From the NCBI GenBank assembly GCA_000149265.1, contig CH002809.1, positions 432,279-496,278 on the forward strand: a DNA stretch of 64,000 nucleotides, written 5' to 3'. The notes beneath the pieces are model-generated. The model saw nothing but the letters and a program-made list of their open reading frames with translations, did not search any database and was not told the origin of the DNA. The stretch's first letter is position 1, and each line of letters begins with the position of its first letter. This document shows, piece by piece, positions 35,501-43,700 of the stretch. A program made the translations under genes and the position numbers. This stretch comes from Ciona savignyi. Lineage: Eukaryota > Chordata > Ascidiacea > Phlebobranchia > Cionidae.

Positions 35501-38204
35501 GTCATCACTTCGACAAGAATACTGGGTCATCAAAGGTGGAGTTGCTGTCCGCCGCGTACTTGGGAAATGTCTGTTCTGTCGGCGAAGGAACGAGAAACCT
35601 GGAAAGCAGTTGATGGCTGACCTGCCGCAAGCTCGCTTGGGATATAATGAGCCACCCTTTTCCCATGTTGGTGTGGACTATTTTGGACCGCTGCTCATTA
35701 AGCAAGGACGCAGCGAGGTAAAACGTTACGGGTGTTTGTTCACCTGTCTCACGATCCGTGCCATCCATATTGAGATGGCACATAGTTTATCTACAGATTC
35801 CTTTATCGCTTCCCTTCGTCGCTTCATAGGGCGCCGAGGACCACCACGTTGTATATACAGCGACAACGGCACCAACTTTGTGGGCGCTGAGCGAATTCTA
35901 CGAGAATCCCTCCAAGCTTGGAATCAACAACAAGTGAATGAGTTTCTACGCCAAAAGGGCGTAATATGGACCTTCAATCCTCCCTCTGCGAGTCACATGG
36001 GTGGCGCATGGGAGCGCATGATTCGATCAGTCCGTCGAATACTGACCACATTGACAAACGCACAACTTGTGACCGATGAAGCACTGGGGACCTTCCTTGT
36101 AGAGGTTGAGTCAATACTCAACTCCCGACCACTAATTCATGTTACATTTGACCACAGAGATGATGAGCCGCTAACTCCTAACCACCTTTTATTAATGAGA
36201 GGTGCGCCAAACCTCCCGATCACCTCTACCGACAGAACAGATTGTTACCGCAGGCACCGCTGGCGTCAGGTGCAGTACCTGACCAATGAGTTTTGGAAAC
36301 GTTGGGTGCGAGATTACCTGCCTATAATTGCAACACACACTAAATGGCATCGGATCGAAAGAAATCTACAACAAAATGACATGTCCTGCTTGTGGACGAA
36401 ACTCAGTGTCGTTCCAAGTGGCTTATTGGCCGGATTGTAGACACTTTACCCGATAAATCGGGAATCGTTCGTACCGTTTACGTACGGACCAGCATCGGTG
36501 TGTTTAAACGACCGATTACGAAACTGTGCCTCATCGTCGACGAAGATGAGAGAGCGGATGATAGATGTACGAATGATGAGAATGAGAACGTACGGTGATC
36601 GGGTGCAGCAGATGATCGTGCAAGTCACCGAACTGAACATTTATTGAACATTGATTTACGCTACTATACGCGAATTTCACGCGTGATCGAACATGTGTTG
36701 CGTTATTTGAAAAAATGTGTCACCAGGTTCCCATTTTTGGGGGGAGTGTTACGTCACCACATGTTATTTCTATTATTAATTTCGGGTAGTAACTTTTGTT
36801 CTAAAATTGTCCCCTGTCGAAATTTCCTTTAACATTTCTATGGTTTTGGGGGGAATTACCTTCTCGTGTCGCAAAAGTAGTTATTCCATTTTTAGTTCTT
36901 TTTGTCTAAGTCTGCTGTGTGGATACAGCCTTAGAAAGTGTTGTCGCTACGGCCTAAGAACTATTTAGATGTCAAATCTGACTGGGTCCAACATAGTTGG
37001 TAAGCATTGTGTTTCTTTTTTGTATTTACCTATGTTCCGAATGTATATTGAAACTTATTATTTGTTTATAGCAACCGCTTCGCTTCGCTTTGCTACGTTC
37101 GATACTACATCGACCATTAACATCAACAATAAAGATTTGTGACAATCTTGGCGTTAAGCAAGCGCGTTGCTCTGAGGACAAGTTTTGTCTCATAACCCCT
37201 GTTACGTCACTCCGGGTGACCAGTCAGGCCCGTCGAAGGGCGGCGTAACAATGGGTACGTTGCTAAGACCGTTTTGTATGAAAGTTGGTATATGTATCGG
37301 TCGCGTTAACCATTTGGCCACACGACTGTAAACGAGGTTTTAACTTCGCCTGAATAGCTTGGTTGGTTAGTGCGATTATCCGTGTGAGAACGCCCCCTTA
37401 TATAGGCGCGAGAAAATATGAAGATTGCCCTTGTGGTAAAGACCCTATCATTTTCCTATTCAAGAGGATAAACATGATATCCTTATCTTATCGTAACTTG
37501 TTAGGTTTAAAGCAAATAAGTCTTTAGCTTTATCTACGCTAAGGCAAAATAGGATCTCCAAAATTCGTTCAGCTTTTTTACCAGATGTTTCAATTGTAAA
37601 ATACTTATTTAAAGAAAACTATGTAATTTAAAGTCAGCATTTTTCAACCTTTCCTCCCATTCGCACTTCAGTGAAGTGCCACCCACAAGGATATGAAGTT
37701 TGGGTGAACTTTATTTGTTGTGCAGTTTTAAATAACGTCCGACAGATTAGTCTAGTGGTTAAGTGCGTCGCCTTTTAGCCGAGGAGTTGAAGGGTCGAAA
37801 CTGGTGGCTAGCTAGTTAGTTGTGTTCTTGGGCGAGGCACTTAACAGACATTGCCTGAACTCAGCGAATTAATGGGTTCTACCAAATTGAATGAACGTAT
37901 AAATCATATACAACACACTAGTAACCCGACGATGGGCGCGAGGTGATCTGACGATTGGTCGTGTGTTAACCCCCTTGGTTTTCCCATTCACATAAATAAA
38001 CATGAATATCCTATTCTATCCTAACATAGCACTTGATTGCAGGACGTAAACGTGATCTTTATCCATAGCGACATAAACGAGGATAAAATACTGACAGACA
38101 AAGAACTTGAGTCTTTAATGCAAACTGATCTGCTGGAACCATTCATTAAAGAGGATTATTTTTATAAACAAAATCAGTATAAAAAGAAGAACGATGAATT
38201 GTAA
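26523..38204 (+). CDS. ER-type JmjC/cupin oxygenase with EF-hand, array copy 3 (intron 6 split by LTR element)
   Basis: Exons 26526-26773 (ATG at 26523 or 26526), 27287-27444, 28276-28445, 28814-28968, 29025-29198, 29852-29972 and 38043-38204. Phases are intact; about 395 aa. Leader MRLILLVLCYVVQVVLIEA, HND iron motif, WYHHV histidine, EF-hand loop DINEDKILTDKE, C-terminus KKKNDEL. Exon 7 is one codon shorter than in copies 1 and 2. Intron 6 is about 8 kb because a 7.1-kb BEL/Pao element inserted in the gene's sense orientation. The coding exons show no disabling change, but splicing across the element, whose 3' LTR carries AATAAA at 37128, could be compromised. Confidence 0.78.
26849..27134 (-). 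repeat. SINE copy, JmjC copy 3 intron 1
   Basis: Same site and orientation as 20645-20943. Confidence 0.88.
27506..27803 (-). repeat. SINE copy, JmjC copy 3 intron 2
   Basis: Full-length antisense copy near the consensus, absent from the other copies; probably a recent insertion. Confidence 0.9.
28471..28770 (+). repeat. SINE copy, JmjC copy 3 intron 3
   Basis: Starts about 25 bp after the exon 3 donor. The same insertion is present in copy 4 (42224-42520) but absent in copies 1 and 2. Confidence 0.9.
30162..30543 (+). repeat. 5' LTR (382 bp, internally deleted)
   Basis: Matches the 3' LTR except for one T/A change near 30383 and loss of a 122-bp segment that in the 3' LTR contains AATAAA. 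The deletion junction is at about 30487. Confidence 0.93.
30539..30610 (+). repeat. 28-bp direct repeat, about 2.5 units, after the 5' LTR
   Basis: ATCGTTGCAACTATCGGACG recurs at 28-bp spacing in the leader where a primer-binding site is expected. No clear TGG-starting tRNA complement is visible, so the primer could not be assigned. Confidence 0.75.
30653..31261 (+). CDS. BEL/Pao gag-like N-terminal frame
   Basis: 202 codons from ATG 30653. It is rich in charged heptad-like helix (QAELEAEQKRQEADRLRKQV), typical of the coiled-coil N-terminal part of BEL/Pao gag. It overlaps the downstream frame at 31143-31261, which lies in +1 relative to it. This could be programmed frameshifting or a disabling indel; the sequence alone does not decide. 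Confidence 0.75.
   Translation: MDPVELLAQCKEKMQHSYLSVEGLMSDAKNIDAVKKHLVNVENAHMALLAAYASCNDSESKIEVSRHRADSKREKSEFDERVKEWIQQCDSRHLNENLDGLEIKSSYTTSSTRSLRRAAHVKLELARLAKSHALQKLSETMQQAELEAEQKRQEADRLRKQVDRDLEMAEAEVKAWEDDMSVVGKRLDELPSVAYPSPFTYS
31143..36440 (+). CDS. BEL/Pao polyprotein frame (gag C-part, protease, RT, RNase H, integrase)
   Basis: Open for 1765 codons. Domains by approximate codon: DUF1759-like gag core about 180-360; zinc knuckle CFKCLQSGHHSRTC about 435; aspartic protease FLDQGSTSTF about 530; reverse transcriptase with YVDD about 936; RNase H FADAS about 1112 with ELTAA and SDSTAV; integrase zinc-binding H-H-C-C about 1440-1483; catalytic D in VDYFGP (about 1512), D in YSDNGTNF (about 1572) and E in GAWER (about 1621). 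The frame ends in a non-family tail after about 36380, where homology moves to another frame (36392-36598). The ATG at 31143 is not likely the native start, because it lies inside the gag overlap. Confidence 0.9.
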   Translation: MTLRWPKPRLRPGRMICLLLGSDLMSFPVSPTPRPLRILETTPKLLQPPPINVLKSSIPHEKQEASLHTVPAVLDSYVCHSPDPNMPQTVDPISLSRNLDRDPRVFREQRAPKIERDSVDSLPGNHDSYRELPEYVKRNLPAYEHFQPKFEREPPRGQLARSQPEDDFLQQRIMLPQPAIKRFNGDPLNYWCFIRAIESHVHSRTKSEESRLVCLLQYCEPSIANKLEIYSKNRADGYSKARQRLHYEYGQPHIIANACEQRLKRSPDVKPGNPESLMEFSDLIEKCRSSLEDIQEYAGLNSINTMKIIIRKLPYPLQEKWVDQSVDVLHQTGRQAGFLDFVQFVAEKAQVFNSLYGREAVYGGHRDKPAVGAPRRNTRAATYNTVTSDKGKPTSPALSETPVCSLCAKQHWLPNCPEFDHMPPLKRNEFVRAKSICFKCLQSGHHSRTCYKRRPCTAKDCRGRHHHTMLHGSFTIHHPLPPTRSKFTATPTSMSIGGGHPKENENCRVYLNVVPVKVQHNNVVVHTYAFLDQGSTSTFCGQRLIDKLKIAGTKRRVLLHTLTDQRMAYEATSVSLTISPLHGGEEIKLPEVLSINEIPVQPNTVPDAENLTNFPHLQGLDFPHVKDGSVTIFIGADVPGAFRVQSVRCGSGEGPDAVETPLGWSLFGQSLTSSAMKNSRACYTKVARVLFQREIDCLWKTDFGDGTSVFDIPTSREDRIAYDLMTTSVKQVEGHFQLPLPWRPRLPRLPDTRLMAEKRLASLKNRLLSNDLLCEKYVDIVQTYILKDYAEEVPNEEVVHPVLNPRKPDKLRIVFDCAARSKNVSLNDVLMQGPDLVNNLVGVLTRFRTEPIALIADVGAMFHQVKVEPQDRDALRFLWWPGGNLHSVPVPHRMKVHLFGATSSPSCAAFCMKQAAHVYGNEYDPRVVEIVKRNFYVDDCLSSVRDATDGIEIVTQLRSLLAKGGIRLTKWLTNDASVLQSIREEDRAKSVKTRQIDDGINKRVLGVHWSATTDEFGFNVDLMKKPLTRRGILSAVSSLYDPLGFVAPVILEAKLLLQCLCRQELKWDDEISQVEADRWRAWLSCLPQLHDVHISRCFKPKEFGKKLTYEMHHFADASKIAYGAVSYLRITDEENRVHCSFLIGKSRLAPLNTKTIPRLELTAAVLAVKLDRLLRKELDLLITSSTFWSDSTAVLQMIYNARKRFPVFVANRLAEIERLSDASRWKYVPTDLNPADEASRGLTADEITKCGRWLRGPDFLWKPTDFWPNQSLQMTTLPKEFLPLKENLAVTHSTVAYVKEENATDRLIEKYSTLLRLKKATAWFLRFKTYLRSQVKTSSSTPVFLTSLSVEELKNAELALVMYVQGKHFVTVIDALKRQGRNQLKKGECMRSMYKLNPILINNILRVGGRLANAPIGYDAKHPVILPHASHLTDLEIGHHHLMVGHSGMGHTWSSLRQEYWVIKGGVAVRRVLGKCLFCRRRNEKPGKQLMADLPQARLGYNEPPFSHVGVDYFGPLLIKQGRSEVKRYGCLFTCLTIRAIHIEMAHSLSTDSFIASLRRFIGRRGPPRCIYSDNGTNFVGAERILRESLQAWNQQQVNEFLRQKGVIWTFNPPSASHMGGAWERMIRSVRRILTTLTNAQLVTDEALGTFLVEVESILNSRPLIHVTFDHRDDEPLTPNHLLLMRGAPNLPITSTDRTDCYRRHRWRQVQYLTNEFWKRWVRDYLPIIATHTKWHRIERNLQQNDMSCLWTKLSVVPSGLLAGL
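36392..36598 (+). pseudogene. integrase C-terminal segment displaced by a frame break
   Basis: This frame holds the conserved post-integrase tail (GRIVDTLPDKSGIVRTVYVR, FKRPITKLCLI) normally continuous with pol. The break lies at about 36377-36392 and is consistent with a single-base indel. It is either an inactivating mutation or a sequencing error. Confidence 0.75.
36735..36746 (+). promoter_or_regulatory. polypurine tract of the LTR element
   Basis: TTTTGGGGGGAG lies immediately before the 3' LTR, the expected place for plus-strand priming. Confidence 0.8.
36747..37250 (+). repeat. 3' LTR (504 bp, intact)
   Basis: Contains the 122-bp segment missing from the 5' LTR, including AATAAA at 37128-37133, a likely polyadenylation signal. 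Confidence 0.93.
37736..38021 (+). repeat. SINE before JmjC copy 3 exon 7
   Basis: CGTCCGACAGATTAGTCTAG head and ATCCTATTCTATCC tail, about 20 bp before the acceptor. Longer at its 5' end than the related insertions in copies 1 and 2. Confidence 0.85.
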
Positions 38205-40724
38205 TCGTTTATTAATTTCTGACCGATGACGACTTGAGTGAGTTATTATGGTCAAACTTTGTTTAACAATAAAAATCACAGGTTATAATTTTCCCTATTC
38301 GACAGTGCCTTGTAAAAGCAACAACGCCATTTTTAAATTTAAGTTTATAAAATAGATTTTTATTGGGTTTTACATTGCTGGTAATTTGTTTCTTTTTATC
38401 GATGCCATAATGCGTTTTAAAATCTAAGTATGCTTGCAAGATTGCCAATAATAGGTGCTTTTAAGATTATACAGTTGTGATATTATGGCGCACAATCATC
38501 TGAGACGCTCTATATCAGGGGTTCTTAAACTGGGGGGCGCCCCCATGGGGGGAGTGGAAGCTTCTCAAGGGGGGGCGCGAGCATGACAGTGACATATTGC
38601 AGGGTTCGAATTAACGATTTTGAAACGATTCGCGAAATGCGTAGGATACGAGAAAATCGTTTTCGCGCTTTAGCTATGTTAAATTGCCTTAGAATGCGGT
38701 TTCAGAACCTCTCAAACTAATCTTAAAGCCAGAAAGATAATTCATTAAGCTAACAGAACCGTTATTAAGTAGTAATGATAAACTACAATACACGTATCGT
38801 GAGTTAATGCGTGTAGGATAGGACGAATATCGACGAAACGAAGCCTTTGAAACGAGTAATCTTACTTGTTAAAACACCATATAACCTTATTATAAAGAGG
38901 TGTGTCGCATCTCCGCCAATCATAAATAAAGGAATCGTGGTATATTAAGGCATAATGGCTATTGTTGCGTTGTGATAGAAATGCTTATTATGTGTCAATA
39001 ATGCAAAGTAAAAGCAAGGTAAATAAATGTAATAGTAGTTCCATTGTTAAATGTTATGTTGAAGGCAAAATATGTTATATTATATTGTGTTGATGATTTA
39101 TTATTAAAAGTGCGCGAAATCAGTAACTGTAATTTATATTTTCGCGATTTTGTTAAATTTTGTAATTCGCGAACTTTAAAAAACGGTTCGCGAACCCTTG
39201 CATCCTTTACACTAAGCAGGGTAATGGCAAATAAATTATTGCCCTATTTTTCGTAAATTTGATTTTTGAGTAGGTGAGGCGTGAGCATGAATCACAAATC
39301 TCAAGGGAGCGCGACTGAAAAAGTTTAAGAACCACTGCTCTATATACAGAATATCGCATATACCGATAGTCTGAAGCGTACACAGCTATCTAACAAATTC
39401 TATTCTACGTATGTATTATTTAAATTGGTTTATTTGTGGTTGGTGTAATAATGGAGTTTTCATAGATTTCATGGTTTTGCTGGCAGCTTTTAAAGTATTG
39501 AAGAGATCTTGGTATAAATGTGTTATTTAGAATTTACTGCATAAAGATCTTGGTATTAATGTGTTTAATTTGAATTTACTGCATATGTTGTTTACATTTA
39601 TGAAGACTACAATTAAACAAGATTTTAAAACTTGGTATTCACGATTTTCTTTAGATCTTTTACTTTGCGCAACTAAACAATTACTCTGTTTTACGACGTT
39701 GAATTTATTCTGAGTGACGCTGACTATTTCCGGTTGACACTATAATTGTTTGTTTTTTTGATCCGCAATAACAATTACCTTGTGCAAAGAGATACATGCG
39801 ATTCTTTGAAAACGTGTTAATTTAATAAAGTTTTAGCATTTACAATCCCAAAGAGTTTCCACACTATTCCCCATGACTTTTTGGAGAAAATTAAAATGCG
39901 GAAAAAAAGTAAGTTCGTCAAAGGTTAGCAAGTTTGGAGAGCTCTGGGGTTAAAATTTAGCGTTATGATTATATAGTTACTTTCTCTTTTGATCAATTTA
40001 TACAGTTAGTGTTTTTAGATATCTTAAATACAGGGGCAGACAGCAACTGTGTGCGATAGTAATCTGACTATCTTTATAACTCCAGTATAATGTTTGGGCA
40101 AATACTAGTCGGCATTTACTAAAATATCATTTATCCAAGGCCCACCGAACTAACAGCCTATTGCTCAATCGTGACCAAAATATGACACCAGTTTAAAAAA
40201 ACAAGAGGATAAAAAGACCAAAACCCGCATAGTAATAAGTATATCTCATATATCATTTAACAACACAAGATATCAAGAAAAGCTATTTATTGGTGTAATA
40301 GTAATTGTTTAGTTTTGCTTGCCAAACAATCATATGGATTTATTGTCATCAACAAACAGCCCAGCTTACGTGACCCACTGCATTCTGTGCATAGTATTAA
40401 GATCTGAATATATCCTGCTCATGTTACTCAGGAAACCCTTTCCAGTAGATTTCTTAGAAACCGTACAGTGAAGCTGTCAATGCAAATCAATTAATGCATT
40501 GTGCTGTAAGTCGCTGTATTAGTATATTTGACGTTTACTGAATAAAATCGCAAAACAATCCATACCGTTGATTAATATTGAAGGTTATATGCAGAATTAT
40601 TTCTTATAGAAGGTTATATGCAATAATATAGAAGGTTATATGCAGTCAGATTCAAGATGGAGATTCGAGATTAGATTGATTTTTGGTAAAACAAAGATAT
40701 TCTAATATTCATTGGCAGATTAAG
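38205..40724. other. spacer between JmjC copies 3 and 4
   Basis: Homologous to 18598-20320 but enlarged by the 822-bp element at 38516-39337. Upstream of copy 4 the GAAGGTTATATGCA motif occurs three times (about 40570-40640). Confidence 0.7.
38516..39337. mobile_element. hAT-like non-autonomous DNA transposon (822 bp)
   Basis: The termini CAGGGGTTCTTAAACT and AGTTTAAGAACCACTG are inverted complements with one or two mismatches. The perfect 8-bp duplication CTCTATAT flanks it (38508-38515 and 39338-39345). No transposase frame is seen. The matching spacer positions of copies 1 and 2 are empty. Confidence 0.88.
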
Positions 40725-43700
40725 ATGAGATTGATTTTGTTAGTTCTGTGTTATGTTGTGCAAGTTGTTTTGGTCGAGGCCGATGATCCACCAGGCCACT
40801 TGCAACCCATCGGTTCACACATGCCTCCTATGCATATCGAAGAAAGGAAAGATTTCCCGAACCCAATCGAGTTTTACGATAATTATGTCGCTCCTGGAAA
40901 ACCTGTTCTATTCAAAGGGGCAGCGAAACAGTTTCCAAGTTACAACAACTGGAAAAACGATACTTACTTGAGGTTTGGAGAATAAACCATTGAGTTAATA
41001 AATGGTAAAATATACAGTTAAAATAATACGTTTCATAATTGTGTTGTTTCGGAATTTCACTTTGTTCAATTCCTTCTATGTGGAAAATATGAAATGTAAT
41101 ATCTTAAACATTTCAATATAAATTGTATGCTTAGTTTACTAAAGGTTTGTTTGTAAATGCTAATTAAAACTTGATTCATTACCCTCATTTTCCAGGGAAA
41201 GGTTACGACATTAGTCACTTTACGGACATTGCCTGAACCCAGCGGATTAATGGCTTCTATCAACTTAAAGGAACGTGTCCATTATATACAACACACTGCA
41301 ATAGCTGCGCTAACCCTACGGTGGGCACGAGGTGATCTGACGATTGCCCGTGTGTTAACCCCCTTGGTTTTCTCATTCACAGGGATAAACATGCGAATCC
41401 ACCGTCATAGGATAATATCTTATCCTATTCTATCCTCTCCCAGGGAAAAGTATGGCGGATTAACCGTTATGGCTGAAACTGCAAAGAAAGAAGACCGAAA
41501 TAATCCTGTCAAACCAATGAATTTCTCAACATTTCTCTCAATATACGAAGAAGAAGATATATATTTAGTACAAGATGTGGCACCACCTCGCCCTATCACA
41601 GGTATAGAGTTGTTTATTTACCGGACATTTTTCACCTTCCTATAAAGATCGTCCAATTATTTGTCAAAATTTTAAGATTACCGTGCAAGGTCTTATAGAC
41701 AAAATAAGTTTACACCATCCTGTTAAAGATGTACAGTTGTGAGGCTGAATGGTTAATCGCGACCGATACATATACCGACTGATACAAAAACGGTCCAAGT
41801 GACGAGCCTATCATGGGTTCGAAACTTGGCTCGGTAAAAAAATGTATTTTGAACTATAGTACCCTTCTTTGGCCGAACGGTTAACATGACCAATACAGAT
41901 GCCGAATTGACTCTTTAACATTTCGTTTGTGACTAAAAAAACGAACTTTATAACGAGCCCATTATGGTTTCGAAACATAGCTCGGCAATACAAACAAAAA
42001 TTTATATGTTTAACTATGTGTTTTACAGAGGAAATGTTTGTTCCAAAATCGTTGTTGTGTCGCGGGTTTATGGATTTTCTAAACATGGCGTTGTTGTGGT
42101 TTTCATCTGGTGGCACCAAATCTGTTCTTCACAACGATTCGTTCGAAAACATCAACTGTCTTTTTGATGGAACGAAGGAACTTATTATGATTGACAGGGT
42201 TGGTAGGATAATAATGATGTTTTTGTCCGGCCGGTTAGTCTGGCGGTTATGTGCGTCTTCTTTCAATCGAAAGGTTGCAGGTGCGAAACTGGTCGCTACC
42301 AAGTCGGTTGTGTCCTTGGGCAAGGTACTTTACGTACATTGCCTGAAACAAGCGGATTAATGGGTCCTACCAAATTGAAGGAACGTGTCTATCATATATA
42401 CAACACACTGCAATAGCTACGGTAACCCGACGGTGAGCGCGAGGTGATCTGACGATTGCTCGTGTGTTAACCCCGTTGGTTTTCCCATTCACCGGATAAA
42501 CATGAATATCTTATCCTATGCTATTCTTATGAAATATACTTGTCAACACTGAGTGTTTGGTAACAGAAACACAAAGAACTTGTGCCAATTGATCATTTGG
42601 AAAGAGGATACAGCTTTGTCGATGTGGAGCGAGTAGATATGTACAAATACCCAACATTGTCTAAACTACCGTGGTACATCGCTAATATGGATACTGGAGA
42701 TTGCTTGTACATACCGAGAAAGTATTTGTTTAATAAGTTTTGGAATAACATGCAATTAAAAACTTTTATCCGCAGCTGGTACCATCACGTGAAATCGTCA
42801 CTTACACGAAACTTGGCCATCAACGTTGTGGTGGCTGTTTCGTAGCGAACTTANNNNNNNNNNNNNNNNNNNNNNNNNNNNNNNNNNNNNNNNNNNNNNN
42901 NNNNNNNNNNNNNNNNNNNNNNNNNNNNNNNNNNNNNNNNNNNNNNNNNNNNNNNNNNNNNNNNNNNNNNNNNNNNNNNNNNNNNNNNNNNNNNNNNNNN
43001 NNNNNNNNNNNNNNNNNNNNNNNNNNNNNNNNNNNNNNNNNNNNNNNNNNNNNNNNNNNNNNNNNNNNNNNNNNNNNNNNNNNNNNNNNNNNNNNNNNNN
43101 NNNNNNNNNNNNNNNNNNNNNNNNNNNNNNNNNNNNNNNNNNNNNNNNNNNNNNNNNNNNNNNNNNNNNNNNNNNNNNNNNNNNNNNNNNNNNNNNNNNN
43201 NNNNNNNNNNNNNNNNNNNNNNNNNNNNNNNNNNNNNNNGACCCTGTTGAGAATTGGACTATCCTATATACACACTACAATAGCTCCCGGTAACCTGACG
43301 GTGGGCGCTAGGTGATCTGACGATTGCCCGTGTGTTAACCCCTTGGTTTTCCCATTTACAGGGATAAACATGAATATCCTATCCTATCCCTATCATATCC
43401 TATCTATTATTTCAAATTTAATGGATTCTATTGGAAAATCGGAGACTCGGGTATTATGCGTTAAAAGCAATGATATTTTGTTATTCATGTCAAGTTTAGA
43501 TATGAAATAAAGTTAATCATTTTTATTAACCACGTCTAACATAACTTGGACATGCTCTTATTTGGGAGTCGATTGGTATAAAAAGTCACTAGAAAAGGCA
43601 ATTAACAATGATTAGATCTACATTTAGTACAATTGCCTGAATACCATATTTTCCTTGTGTATCTTAAGTTAGACCTATACCACGAAAAATACTAATTGCT

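Larger units (their letters stand above)
30162..37250 (+). mobile_element. BEL/Pao-type LTR retrotransposon, near-complete
   Basis: Order: 5' LTR, gag-like frame, protease, reverse transcriptase, RNase H, integrase, polypurine tract, 3' LTR. The LTRs begin TGTTACGTCACC and end GTAACA. A 5-bp direct repeat ATGGG flanks the element at 30157-30161 and 37251-37255. The domain order with integrase last and the YVDD reverse transcriptase motif assign it to BEL/Pao. It sits in intron 6 of JmjC copy 3, inside an older tRNA-like repeat. The two LTRs differ by one substitution I can see plus a 122-bp deletion in the 5' LTR, so the insertion is recent. Frame breaks suggest this copy is not autonomous. 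Confidence 0.93.
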
